Origin: Pleurotus ostreatus/Saccharomyces cerevisiae fusant
Taxonomy: Eukaryota; Opisthokonta
DNA: 25,767 nt
Direction: 5' to 3'
Assembly: GCA_024196135.1 (NCBI GenBank)
Contig: JAMQCK010000369.1
Span: forward strand, 1 to 25,767
The notes beneath the pieces were generated by a model. That model saw only the letters and a program-made list of their open reading frames with translations, searched no databases and was not told the origin of the DNA. Below, piece after piece: positions 1-8,830 of this stretch. Position 1 is the first letter of the stretch. Each line of letters begins with the position of its first letter. The translations under genes and the position numbers were made by a program.

Positions 1-325
1 GGGCAATCACGATTCATGACGGACGAGTTTGCTGCGTGGACCAGGGGGTGGCAGGAAGCGACGGCAGTCGCCGGGGAAACCTTTTACGTACGGTCACATT
101 TGCGCCACGTTGGTTGGTTTTTGCGGTCCCGGGTTAGGTTCACTCGGCGATGGTCAAGGCAACATCACTGCTTCTATTGACTTCCATTCAATGAAGGCAA
201 AATTTTCGATGTCATCGTGCGCTAGCGCGTTTGTTCAGTGCCTGTCGTAACTTCGCCATCTTCATTTTACTCCTAGTCTCCTCGTCATTACAGATTCCGA
301 ACCACCACCGTCCTCTTGCCTACCT
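1..325. other. Intergenic, no gene recognised
   Basis: Only short open frames occur here and none resembles a known protein. The stretch lies downstream of the minus-strand F-box gene that ends at 326, so its right part probably includes the 3' untranslated region of that gene. Confidence 0.5.
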
Positions 326-2194
326 TCAGTTACCATCCTCCTCCGCTGTACTATATTCAGAAGAGTCGGTAGCGGAGTCCGCATATACATTCCATTCAGC
401 TTCCCGCTTCAGCACTTCGGCCATCTCCTCCTCAGCCCCTTCAGCCCAGACGACGTCGCCGGACACCATCATCAATGGCTGAGCTTCTCCATACTGGTGT
501 TCTGGCAAAGGCCAGTGCCCCTTGAACGACTCCCTCCCGTCTGCGCACGAAGAGAAAGCGCGCAGGGGACGCAGCACGCGCCCATGATGCACGCGCTCAA
601 CCCGCCGAGACGCCAGCATGCGCCAGACCGCGGCGCACAGCGGGGCGGGCGAGTACATCTCGGCCATATTCGCAAACGTCATGCACATTTCGACATGAAG
701 CGTCAATGCCACCAGGTTCGGGAGAAATGAAAGGGAATGCTCGTTGTCGTCCTTGCGTGTGAGAGCCTCGATTACGTCAAAGCCAACAACCTCGTCGGGG
801 AACTCCTCGTTGTCCATAGCGTCGAGAACGAGCTCGACGAGGGTCGGAGCGCTCTCGAGGCAGACGATCAGGTCGCGGGCGCTCTCGTCCATTTGCGGTG
901 AGATGCGCATGGAGCGCAACTGGGTACAGCCACCGGGACGACTGAGCAAACGCGCCAGCGACTGCAAGGGGTGGCCGAAAATGTGGGGATAGTAGGTATA
1001 CTCATGAGTGCATCCCATATAGGTGCCGTCCGCGTCAATTTCGACATCCTCCAGCCGAGGCGCGACGATGTACCGGGCAACCTCGCACGCGTCGTCAAAG
1101 AGCGTCAGCTTCCTTAGCACAGGAAACTCGGTACCATCGAGGTTGACAGGAAGATCCATGACAGGCAGCGTTCCTACGGAAAGCTCGAGCTCCTGCAACC
1201 ACAGCCTAGACATGAGAATCGCGGGGAAGCTAGGCGCGAGCGTCGGACAGGGCGTGTCTGGCTCGTACCGAGGGTGAAAGTTGTCCTGAAACGCGGTCCC
1301 CATGAGCCCCCTACGACACCCCGCCCAGATAGACAAACGCGCCGGACGCCAGCTGGGTGGCAAGACCAACAAAGACGGCTTCATGACGTACCCGATCGTG
1401 ACGGAATGCACCGACGTGGCATCCGCAAAGAAAGAAGTCGGCACAAAGCATTCGTCCGCTTCTGGAGGGGCGTACACCCTCGTGAGCCTCAGGATGATCG
1501 TCGTGAGCTTGCGGAAGGGGAGGAGAGGCGCGACGCTGTAGGCGGTCATGGGCAGCGCTTCTAGACGGGCGTATTCCCATCTGTGAGCATGCGCGCAGAG
1601 CATGTTCCAGACTTCATAGTCCCAGAAGACGTCGTTGACATATGCCCGGGAGATGTAGCGCTGCTGCCGCGAGCTAGCGTCGCGCGTATCGAGGAGGATG
1701 GAGATGCACAAAGGGGCGTCCGCAGATCGCGCTAAGTACGCGATCACGGCCTTTTTCCAGTGCTTCGGCGGGCTCTCTTCTACCTGCACTTTGATGTGCC
1801 TCCAGATGGACGGCGTTCGAAGCGCGACAGAGCGCCAGAGGTGGCAGACCTGTGCGAACGGCAACGTCACGCGGCCCGCGCAGTGAGACTTCCAGCCGCC
1901 CGGAAGAGCGTGCATGAATATGCGAGAGAGGATGGGTTCAGGGAGACATCGCGGATAGCGCTTCTCAAGTGAGCAGGCAGTATCGTAGCTCCTGTCGTAA
2001 ATCCGGCGCGTGGTATCGATCCGCGAGAGCTCGGCGTCGATGCGTTGTATCTCAGCCTCCATATCGCGAATGCTGTCGGAGAGGAAGGATTTGTACTCTG
2101 GCGTGACTTCGGCGGCATCGCGATGGGTGCGTAGCAAAGAGCCATGTATAGTCCTGAGAAGGTCGTTCAGTGCATCGGTGGCTGTGGGGTACAT
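326..2194 (-). CDS. F-box-like domain protein (F-box/LRR type)
   Basis: A single-exon frame of 622 codons starts at an ATG at 2194 and ends at a stop at 326. A short helical, probably coiled-coil segment (about residues 39-62, MEAEIQRIDAELSRID) precedes an F-box-like motif at about residues 81-134, with LPEPILSRIF, then CHLWRSVALRTPSIW. This arrangement (coiled coil, F-box, then a long divergent region with leucine-rich spacing) is typical of the large F-box families of Agaricomycetes. Such proteins are known to recruit substrates to SCF ubiquitin ligases through Skp1; the substrate here is unknown. Acidic and serine-rich residues close the C-terminus (ATDSSEYSTAEEDGN). It shares CAHAHRWE and FFADA-like blocks with the two plus-strand genes to its right, so the three are probably paralogues. 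It is divergently oriented from the gene starting at 2893. No intron is needed, though small in-frame introns cannot be excluded. Confidence 0.85.
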   Translation of the reverse strand: MYPTATDALNDLLRTIHGSLLRTHRDAAEVTPEYKSFLSDSIRDMEAEIQRIDAELSRIDTTRRIYDRSYDTACSLEKRYPRCLPEPILSRIFMHALPGGWKSHCAGRVTLPFAQVCHLWRSVALRTPSIWRHIKVQVEESPPKHWKKAVIAYLARSADAPLCISILLDTRDASSRQQRYISRAYVNDVFWDYEVWNMLCAHAHRWEYARLEALPMTAYSVAPLLPFRKLTTIILRLTRVYAPPEADECFVPTSFFADATSVHSVTIGYVMKPSLLVLPPSWRPARLSIWAGCRRGLMGTAFQDNFHPRYEPDTPCPTLAPSFPAILMSRLWLQELELSVGTLPVMDLPVNLDGTEFPVLRKLTLFDDACEVARYIVAPRLEDVEIDADGTYMGCTHEYTYYPHIFGHPLQSLARLLSRPGGCTQLRSMRISPQMDESARDLIVCLESAPTLVELVLDAMDNEEFPDEVVGFDVIEALTRKDDNEHSLSFLPNLVALTLHVEMCMTFANMAEMYSPAPLCAAVWRMLASRRVERVHHGRVLRPLRAFSSCADGRESFKGHWPLPEHQYGEAQPLMMVSGDVVWAEGAEEEMAEVLKREAEWNVYADSATDSSEYSTAEEDGN

Positions 2195-2892
2195 TGGCGA
2201 ACAAGTACAAGGGAGAGGAGGGATGGGAAACGATGCCTAAGTGGCTCGAAGTCCAGTTTTGAGGGATCCGGTACATTCACGACGAAGGTGGTCGACTCAA
2301 TCGGCCTTTGCATGGGGCGGAAGGCTCTATGACGGCCTTTCGAGCGGCCATCGCGCTTTTTCCACTTCGATTCAAAGAAGGCTTAACGTAATTCAGCCAA
2401 TCAAAGGAATAGGGTCCTTACCATTGTTGTTTTTTGAGTGAGGGGTAACGGCTTGAAAGGCAGGTAAATTCGCAGTGACGGTCGGTGACAAGTTCATCAG
2501 CGGCGGAAGTACCGGACCGGAGGTCGCGCACACGATCCGGCTAATTCCGCGGGTTACTTACCACCCGGCACCTGGATCTTCTGCTCCATCTGACTGTCGT
2601 CCTGATTTCCTGCTTATTTGAGTCGAGAACTCCTGTGGAACTACAGCGCATGGTGTTCAGTCATGACCCGTCGCTGAATGACCCTTTCAGCGGTCGCCCA
2701 GACGGTGAGATCAAGTGCAGTGACCTTCGCAGGACAATGTCAATGCCATCGCAATGAGCACTATTCTTTTCTTGCGGACCAGTCGATACCAACTGGTAGC
2801 CGATGGGGCAGCTTTCAGAGTGCAGGTCAATTCTTCTCCCGCATACCTTGCTCCTTCCCTTCTCCTTGCCACCGCATCCAAACTGACTCACT
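2195..2892. other. Divergent intergenic region between two F-box genes
   Basis: This 698-bp gap separates the start codons of two outward-facing F-box-like genes and must hold both promoters. I see no convincing gene, RNA or repeat in it; the open frames are short and of no recognisable family. No unambiguous TATA box stands out. Confidence 0.5.
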
Positions 2893-4455
2893 ATGCAAAT
2901 ACTGCGAGCCCTGAAGTATCCAGATATGTGGCACCAAATCAACAATCTCTGGGACTCTGTCCTCTCAGCCCTCCGAAGCGCCAAAGACCCCGATGAGACG
3001 CATCTTTCCTCCGCTTGGGAGTTGACCGCCCTCGCCTCTTCCGAGTTCTACTTCGGCGACCTTGCACGCCGCCGCGCTCAGCTTCTGCAGCGCCGCACGC
3101 TCCTCGCGGAGCTTGTCGACATCCAGCGTGCAGTCATCTCACCAATACGCATTTTACCCGTCGAACTACTCAGCGAGATCTTCGTCTTCGCCACTCTTTC
3201 CGATCGCGACTGTCAGCGCTGGGCGGGCGCAGAGCACGTCTTGGCGTCAGTCTGTATACACTGGCGCGACGTCGCGCTCGCGACTCCAGCGCTCTGGGCC
3301 TGCATCAACGTGCGCGCATCGTCGCGCCCTCCGCCACGCTGGCGGGAGGGCGTGCGCATCCGCCTCAAGCGCTCATCGGGCTCACCTCTGAACATCGCAT
3401 ACGACTGCGTCCGATCCGCACCCCAGAACGGCGTCTGCCAGGCGGATTTCGCGTACTGGGACGAGGGCATCTGGAAGCTGCTCTGCTCTCATGCGCACCG
3501 GTGGCAGAAGGTCCTGCTCGGTGGCCTCCCGATTGAGGCCTACAAGGACCGGCCGCGGCTATCTTTCCCAGTCCTCGACGAGCTGGTGCTCTATCCTTTC
3601 GGGACTGTCGTCATGGACTTCTTCGCCGACGCGCCCAACCTGGGAAGCCTCTCCCGCGCTGGCTGGCAGCCCAATAGCGGGCCCATCCCATTCCCTTTGG
3701 CGTGGAAGCTTTCGGCGTTGTCGCTGTACATCAAGCCCCTCACGGGCGTGCCATTCTATCCAAAGGAGTGCATCGAGGCGCTGGGTAGCTGCAGTGCGAG
3801 CCTGCGTATGTGCTTGCTGCACATCCTGCATGAAGGCGAGCTGCCGGTCAGCCCCGAGACGCCCACTGTCACTGTCTTCCCCCGCCTCGAGCGACTGCGC
3901 CTCATCGAGAAGGCGGTTGCCGTCGCGAGCTACATGGCCGCGCCGAAGCTCACGCACCTCGCCGTAGAGCACCCGGACGCATCGCAGGACAGCACGTTCA
4001 CCGCCATGGCGGCCTTCCTCGCGCAGTCGGACAATGCGGCGACGTTGAGGTCGGTCGCGCTACTGGCCGTCGACGTGGGCAGCCCCGCGCTCATCAGCGG
4101 GCTGGCGAAGGCGCCGTTCATCGACCATCTGGACCTGCTGGCGCACAGCGCGATGAAGATGCGCCCGGAGGCGAAAGTGACGGACGACCTGGTGCAGGCG
4201 CTCACGCGCACGGGAAGTGCAGAGTCGATGACCTTCCTTCCGAGGCTGAAAAAATTGACGATCCGCTTCCTCAATTACGACAACTTCCCTACGGAGCGGC
4301 TGCGGGACGCGATGGGGCGGATGCTTGATTCGCGCATGAACACCGCCTTGGTTGAGGGCAGCGACCCGAAGCTGGAGACTTTGAAGGAGGTCAGCACGGA
4401 CTGCGAGTGCAGGTATCTTGTAGGTCTGACCGATGCTTTGCGTCAACGGAAGTAA
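2893..4455 (+). CDS. F-box-like domain protein (F-box/LRR type)
   Basis: A single-exon frame of 520 codons begins at the ATG at 2893. An N-terminal helical stretch (about residues 56-80, rich in R, Q, L and E) leads into an F-box-like motif at about residues 84-139: IRILPVELLSEIFVFA, then SVCIHWRDVALATPALW. This pattern (LPxELLxEIF... CxxWRxVAxxTPxLW) is the usual form in mushroom F-box proteins. The remaining 380 residues are leucine-rich with irregular repeats and no catalytic motif. It aligns by eye with the gene at 7277-8830: WREGVRIRLKRSSGSPL versus WREGVRVRLERSSNMLL, LLCSHAHRWQ versus LLCAQAHRWH, and DFFADAPNL versus EFFGDAPDL. It is therefore a paralogue, presumably an SCF substrate adaptor by family; the target is unknown. 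Confidence 0.87.
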   Translation: MQILRALKYPDMWHQINNLWDSVLSALRSAKDPDETHLSSAWELTALASSEFYFGDLARRRAQLLQRRTLLAELVDIQRAVISPIRILPVELLSEIFVFATLSDRDCQRWAGAEHVLASVCIHWRDVALATPALWACINVRASSRPPPRWREGVRIRLKRSSGSPLNIAYDCVRSAPQNGVCQADFAYWDEGIWKLLCSHAHRWQKVLLGGLPIEAYKDRPRLSFPVLDELVLYPFGTVVMDFFADAPNLGSLSRAGWQPNSGPIPFPLAWKLSALSLYIKPLTGVPFYPKECIEALGSCSASLRMCLLHILHEGELPVSPETPTVTVFPRLERLRLIEKAVAVASYMAAPKLTHLAVEHPDASQDSTFTAMAAFLAQSDNAATLRSVALLAVDVGSPALISGLAKAPFIDHLDLLAHSAMKMRPEAKVTDDLVQALTRTGSAESMTFLPRLKKLTIRFLNYDNFPTERLRDAMGRMLDSRMNTALVEGSDPKLETLKEVSTDCECRYLVGLTDALRQRK

Positions 4456-4951
4456 GTAGGTACGCAGTCATGGACACTCGTGCAGTCGTACTGCCCGGAC
4501 TCAGATGATAATCTTATATCTTTCTTGAACATGGCTCGTAGCATAGTAAATATCCATAGCAGCCGCTTTCAGCAGTATCGTATCTCTCTCACGACCTCGC
4601 TACCCTGATCCAGCGCCTGCCTTCCGCGACCGTGACGGATTCCTGCATGCCTATGCAGCCGGTACCAGTGACAATAGGAAAGCCACGCAGAGCGAGATCT
4701 CCGGTTGCGAAGCTGCTTTCCATAGTTCCTTCAAAGGCACTGGAGGCCCAGCTAGGTGGGAGCAGTGGCTAGGAAGTCGAGAAGACCGTACGGGTTGCGT
4801 CTCGAGGAACAATTGCCGGCAATTGCCGGAAGTCGCTTGCTTCCTGCTTCCATTGAGCTGCACCTTGCCTCGAGACGCGAAGTCGTCGCAGTCCCATCGT
4901 TGCTACGCCAGAGCGGGTCTGTTGCTACGCTGGATCGTGTCTGTTGCTAGC
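4456..4951. other. Intergenic, 3' side of F-box gene, with small palindrome and short repeats
   Basis: No gene is supported in this stretch. It contains a perfect 16-bp palindrome at 4810-4825 (CAATTGCCGGCAATTG), which is also a tandem pair of CAATTGCCGG. A short direct repeat at its right end runs up to the insertion site of the transposon that begins at 4952. Confidence 0.55.
4899..4951 (+). repeat. Imperfect 22-bp tandem repeat (2.4 copies)
   Basis: Two 22-bp units (4899-4920 and 4921-4942) both start GTTGCTACGC and end in TCT, followed by a third partial unit GTTGCTAGC at 4943-4951. The last eight bases of the partial unit are the target site duplicated by the neighbouring transposon. 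The unit is short and may have no function. Confidence 0.6.
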
Positions 4952-6136
4952 AGGACCCCTGATAATAGGTGAGGAGGTCAGTTCCGCGAACACCCCATTT
5001 GGGTACCTAAATGTCCGACATTTTTTGGTCACTTTTGGGGGGTTTTGTCCGACATTTCCTCCGACATTTCGTCCTCGACCCCCAATTTGTCCAAAACCGG
5101 CACAAAGGTTGAAAAAATGGCAATAAATCTTCGAAAAATCGTATTTTTCGCCCAGGCTCCTCTGAAGATACGTCTAAGGGTGCATACGCGTCGAACTAAA
5201 CTACTAGCAATGCCCTATTCAATCTAAGGCTCCTTTCGTTGCCTGAATCGCGCGCAAGCTAACTCTAGCTTCGAGGCACTGACGTGCAACTGCATGAACC
5301 TATAGAGATCCTCCTCGGACAGCGTAAGCGCAAATCCATCCTTTGAGATGCGCGATGGACCGCAGACCACGTAAAGCACACGGAACGATGGGAGGAGAAG
5401 GTACGCTGTGGTCGTGAGCAACGAGGTCCGCGGGATGACGCCAGTGAAGGTTTCCTTATCCCGCGCTAGCGTGAAGACTTGAAGGACAGTGTAGGAGACC
5501 GAGGCAATGTTCTCGACGGAGGAGACGGCGGCGTGCTTGCCGTTCCTCCCGGCCGTCTTCTGATAAAGAGCTTGCACCGATGAAGACCGTCGGAAACAAG
5601 TGAGAAATGAAGTCCGGGACGTCCTTCTCAGGGTATCGCTTGCCAGTGCCGATGTACTTGTTGAGGTCGAATAAGGGTGCGGGTCCGCCGCCAGAGTCGA
5701 CATCAATGACGATGCGCTGGGGAGAGTCCGCGCGCGGGGGCGGCGGCGACGAGGCCATGCACCGCGGGAGATAAAGATGGGCAGGAGCGATCGCACGGGT
5801 TCGGACGGGAGCCCCCTCAAGCTGAAATGGCAACGGGTGAAATTCTGATTTAACCGAGGACAAAAAGTCATGTGGCACAAAGACAATGGCAGGGTTCGAA
5901 CAAGTCGCCATCTAGAGAGCGCAGATATCAAAGCCAGAAGACCCAACCGCTGCGCCAAATGTCCAACATTGGCGTCTGACCCCCGCCTGACAGATGCCCA
6001 TTTGTCCGAAATTGGGGTGGGAGAACATCCACGATTTGGCCCAAATGTCCGTCATTTTTTCCGACCTAGGGGGTCCAAAACCGCCCAAAATGTCCAAAAG
6101 TGGGTACTGAGCTCTCCGCCTATTATCAGGGGTCCT
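4952..6136. mobile_element. Non-autonomous DNA transposon, 1185 bp, hAT-like (8-bp TSD)
   Basis: The ends are perfect 18-bp inverted repeats (AGGACCCCTGATAATAGG at 4952-4969; its complement at 6119-6136). The similarity extends to about 34 bp, with 29 identities. The element is flanked on both sides by the same 8-bp word TTGCTAGC (4944-4951 and 6137-6144), a perfect target duplication. Inside both ends are many copies of a short motif, AATGTCCGACATT and variants (for example near 5010, 5050, 5960, 6005 and 6045), in the subterminal position where transposases often bind. An 8-bp duplication and subterminal repeats fit the hAT superfamily, but the terminal bases are not classical hAT ends and P- or Merlin-like elements can also make 8-bp duplications. 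No transposase is encoded, so it would depend on a partner elsewhere. Confidence 0.88.
5224..5911 (-). pseudogene. Unrecognised protein remnant inside the transposon, apparently frameshifted
   Basis: Two overlapping minus-strand frames cover the interior of the 1185-bp element. The upstream one (ATG at 5911, stop at 5456) carries a protein-like stretch such as RIVIDVDSGGGPAPLFDLNKY. The downstream one (ending at 5224) carries protein-like stretches such as DKETFTGVIPRTSLL and FMQLHVSASKLELACARFRQ. They overlap near 5590-5640, and no normal intron joins them cleanly, which suggests a frameshift or a missed splice. I do not recognise the family and it is not a transposase. It could be a captured host gene fragment or a degraded element protein. 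Confidence 0.4.
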
Positions 6137-6177
6137 TTGCTAGCCTGCTCATATCGCCGACTTCACTCAATATGGGG

Positions 6178-6221
6178 GTGGGCACACGCGGTTCCAGATC
6201 CGGCTTGTTTGGCCGTGTTGA
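6178..6221 (+). repeat. Left terminal inverted repeat (44 bp, perfect)
   Basis: This is the left arm of the 957-bp element. It is an exact reverse complement of 7081-7124. Confidence 0.92.
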
Positions 6222-7080
6222 CGCCCCCGCGAAACGGGACATTTTCGATGTCGCTGCATGGTCCCCCATTTACCGACCAACGGAGGTCTCGGACGACTTC
6301 ATTTTGTAGGTCAAATATGTTCCTAGCCATCCCTTCTGTAGTATTCTTGAATATGGAGACCTCTCACTGGCTACTTACAATGATATTGGGCCCGCGCCTA
6401 CAAGGGGACTTTCATGTATAACTTCGAAGGGTCCTCGCCCGTGAATTCCGCGCTGTCTATCGTATAGCTCATCCCTACGTTATAAAGGGACTTGCTAGTA
6501 TAATTGTCCATCTTCGGGGGTCTGAAGACATCACCCAACGGCTCCATAGCGGTACTGAGTCGGGGCAACCAGAACGGCGCTGACAGCTTCGGAGCGCGGT
6601 GTCAGTGATAGATATGGCGCCTCGAGTGAGAGAATAGCACGGTGTATGTCGCGCAAGGGAGTGAAGATCCCTTGAAGCGTGGCGAGTGCGCTGGTCGGGT
6701 TGAATCGAAGGTCGACATTTGGGTCAAGATAGTCGGTCACTAATTAGTGATGGCATCACTGTTCTGGTCACTGTTTGAACGCAGGTTGCTGACCTTTCAG
6801 CATCCTCAATCGTGCATCAAAATTCTCAAGAAGTAGAGCATTCTAACCGGAAACAAGGCGCGAGCATTTCCTTGCTCTGATATCTGTCTTTTTCGCTGCG
6901 GCCGACCGTTCAAGCACCAATTACTGTATAATATATTCGACCATAATAACAATATCCGTATCAAAGCAAGGTCTTATGCATGCTCACCCCAGGAGGCCGT
7001 ATGAATATTTCCAGCACGTAGGTCGACGAAACAGGGGACGAGAAAGAATTACAAGGCGACGACAAGACCCTTGGGCGAGA

Positions 7081-7124
7081 TCAACACGGCCAAACAAGCC
7101 GGATCTGGAACCGCGTGTGCCCAC
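7081..7124 (-). repeat. Right terminal inverted repeat (44 bp, perfect)
   Basis: This is the right arm of the 957-bp element. It is an exact reverse complement of 6178-6221. The complete identity suggests a fairly recent insertion or strong constraint on the ends. Confidence 0.92.
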
Positions 7125-7276
7125 TCCCACTCAATAGCGATCGATACTGCAAGGTCTAGCTCTTCCCATGGTTATCGCGATGGCTGCCATAGGCATCGCC
7201 TCGCATTCGCACAAGAATAACCACCGATGTGCCCGCCGATATTGGGGGCGCATAGAAATAGGTGAGCCTGCTCGCA

Positions 7277-8830
7277 ATGGCTCCTCGTCGTTTTCTTCTT
7301 CCTCCTTGCGTCGCGGGACCTCCTACAATGGACTCACCTGCATCGTCTGTTTCTTCTCTAAGCTCATTTGGTTCGTCGTGCTTGTCAAGCAGCACCATGA
7401 GCCATTCTCGCGACTCCTTTAGCAGCGACTGGGGACCCGAAGTAGCATGGAACGGCTACGATAGGGACCCTGCCGCTGACGGGAACTCCGACTCTGCACA
7501 CTCTTCTCCCCTCGCGCATACCATCGCCGAACTCGTTCAGCAGGATCATGCACCCCATTCCCCCATCTCCCACCTCCCAATCGAGCTACTTAGCGAGATC
7601 TTCGAGTTCGCTTGCCTCTCCGAGCACAATGACCACGATCACTGGCTTGATGGAGAGCTTTCTCTCGCTGCCGTTTCCCACGATTGGCGTGCCGTCGCGC
7701 TCTGGACGTCGCGTATCTGGACGCACATCACTGTACGTGCTCAGTCCAACCCCTCGCCCGACTGGAGGGAAGGGGTGCGCGTGCGCTTGGAACGCTCGTC
7801 GAACATGCTGTTGACCATCACGTGGACGCTTCACTGGCACCCGCACGCGAGAGATACGGAGGTCAACTTGGGTTACTGGGACGCCGAGATCTTTGCCTTG
7901 TTGTGCGCACAGGCGCACAGATGGCATGGGGCGGAATTGGGCTTCCTGCCGTTGCTGGATTCGTATGGCGCTCTACCGCGGCCATCTTTCCCACGTCTGC
8001 ACGAGCTCATCATCTACCCCTTCCTTCCGCTGGCTGTAGAGTTCTTCGGTGACGCGCCGGATCTAACGACCTTGCCTTGGGTCGGTTATTGCTGGAACGA
8101 CCCGATTACCCTCGTCCCTGGTTGGCGTATTGCCTCATTGCACCTCAGCATTCAGCCTCCTATGTCCACGGAGTTCGAGATGTTGACGTGCATGAGGGCC
8201 CTCCAGAGCCTTGCGGCGACAATTATCCATTGTCACCTCACGATCTCACATTGGGTCAGCGTCCAGGATAGCCCATGGCCCGCCGTCACTGTCTTCGATC
8301 AACTCCGCCACCTGCGCCTCTCCGAGCAGGCCTTCCTTGTCGGCGGGTACATCTCCGCGCCCGGACTCGTCGACCTCATCGTCGAGCGCCCCCGACCGCA
8401 GGACGACGTTCTCACGCACGTGGCCACGTTCATCGGCCACTCCAGCGGGCTTCCCGCTTTGCAGACGTTTGTCATACGCTACGCCAGCATCTGGCATCAG
8501 GCGCTCCTCGACGAGCTCTCCATCTCGCCCCATATCACACAGCTCGATCTCATCGTGTATGGTGGAACGGCACACGCAATGGCTACGGTGCTGACCAAGA
8601 TGATGGTGTGGCTCTTGACGCGCAACGGGGACGCGAGGTCGGCGGCCTTTTTGCCGCGCTTGAGGAGGCTGGGGATGTTTTTCCTGCAGCCTGAGGAGTT
8701 GCCCAGCGAGAGGCTGCGCGAGGATATGCGCGCGATGGTCCGCTCGCGGCGACAGGGTGGCATCTTCAACGGGCAACATCTGGCCGCGCTCGAGTCGTTC
8801 GAGACGGATTGCGAGGGCGATTGGCCCTGA
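7277..8830 (+). CDS. F-box-like domain protein (F-box/LRR type)
   Basis: A single-exon frame ends at 8830. The first ATG is at 7277 (517 aa); a second ATG at 7328 (MDSPASS, 500 aa) is also plausible, because the first 17 residues show no conserved feature. A serine-rich N-terminus (about residues 18-90) comes before an F-box-like motif at about residues 96-150: ISHLPIELLSEIFEFACLSE, then AVSHDWRAVALWTSRIW. The remainder is leucine-rich and collinear with the gene at 2893-4455, sharing WREGVR-RLERSS, LLCAQAHRWH and EFFGDAPDL, so the two are tandem paralogues now separated by two transposons. By family it should act as an SCF substrate adaptor; its substrate is unknown. The 957-bp transposon ends about 150 bp upstream of the start codon, within the probable promoter. 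Confidence 0.86.
   Translation: MAPRRFLLPPCVAGPPTMDSPASSVSSLSSFGSSCLSSSTMSHSRDSFSSDWGPEVAWNGYDRDPAADGNSDSAHSSPLAHTIAELVQQDHAPHSPISHLPIELLSEIFEFACLSEHNDHDHWLDGELSLAAVSHDWRAVALWTSRIWTHITVRAQSNPSPDWREGVRVRLERSSNMLLTITWTLHWHPHARDTEVNLGYWDAEIFALLCAQAHRWHGAELGFLPLLDSYGALPRPSFPRLHELIIYPFLPLAVEFFGDAPDLTTLPWVGYCWNDPITLVPGWRIASLHLSIQPPMSTEFEMLTCMRALQSLAATIIHCHLTISHWVSVQDSPWPAVTVFDQLRHLRLSEQAFLVGGYISAPGLVDLIVERPRPQDDVLTHVATFIGHSSGLPALQTFVIRYASIWHQALLDELSISPHITQLDLIVYGGTAHAMATVLTKMMVWLLTRNGDARSAAFLPRLRRLGMFFLQPEELPSERLREDMRAMVRSRRQGGIFNGQHLAALESFETDCEGDWP

Larger units (their letters stand above)
6173..7129. mobile_element. Non-autonomous DNA transposon, about 957 bp, with 44-bp perfect TIRs
   Basis: A 44-bp sequence at 6178-6221 (starting GTGGGCACACGCGGTTCCAG) recurs exactly, in inverted orientation, at 7081-7124. 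The similarity extends outward a few bases with one mismatch (TGGGGG versus TGGGAG). Outside the ends lies the direct duplication CTCAATA (6166-6172 and 7130-7136). It can be read as 7, 8 (ACTCAATA) or 9 bp (CACTCAATA) depending on where the end is placed. The interior encodes nothing recognisable; the longest frame is 69 codons (6531-6740, minus). The element is a passenger of an unidentified transposase. It starts 36 bp after the neighbouring 1185-bp element and lies just upstream of an F-box gene. Confidence 0.85.

Noticed and set aside
3015..3536. Overlapping 173-codon plus-strand frame inside the F-box gene
   Set aside because: It is Arg/Pro/Ser-rich translation of the GC-rich F-box gene in another frame, without a domain.
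5890..5905. GGTTCGAA resembling a tRNA B box
   Set aside because: There is no matching A box, acceptor stem or cloverleaf around it, and it lies inside a transposon.
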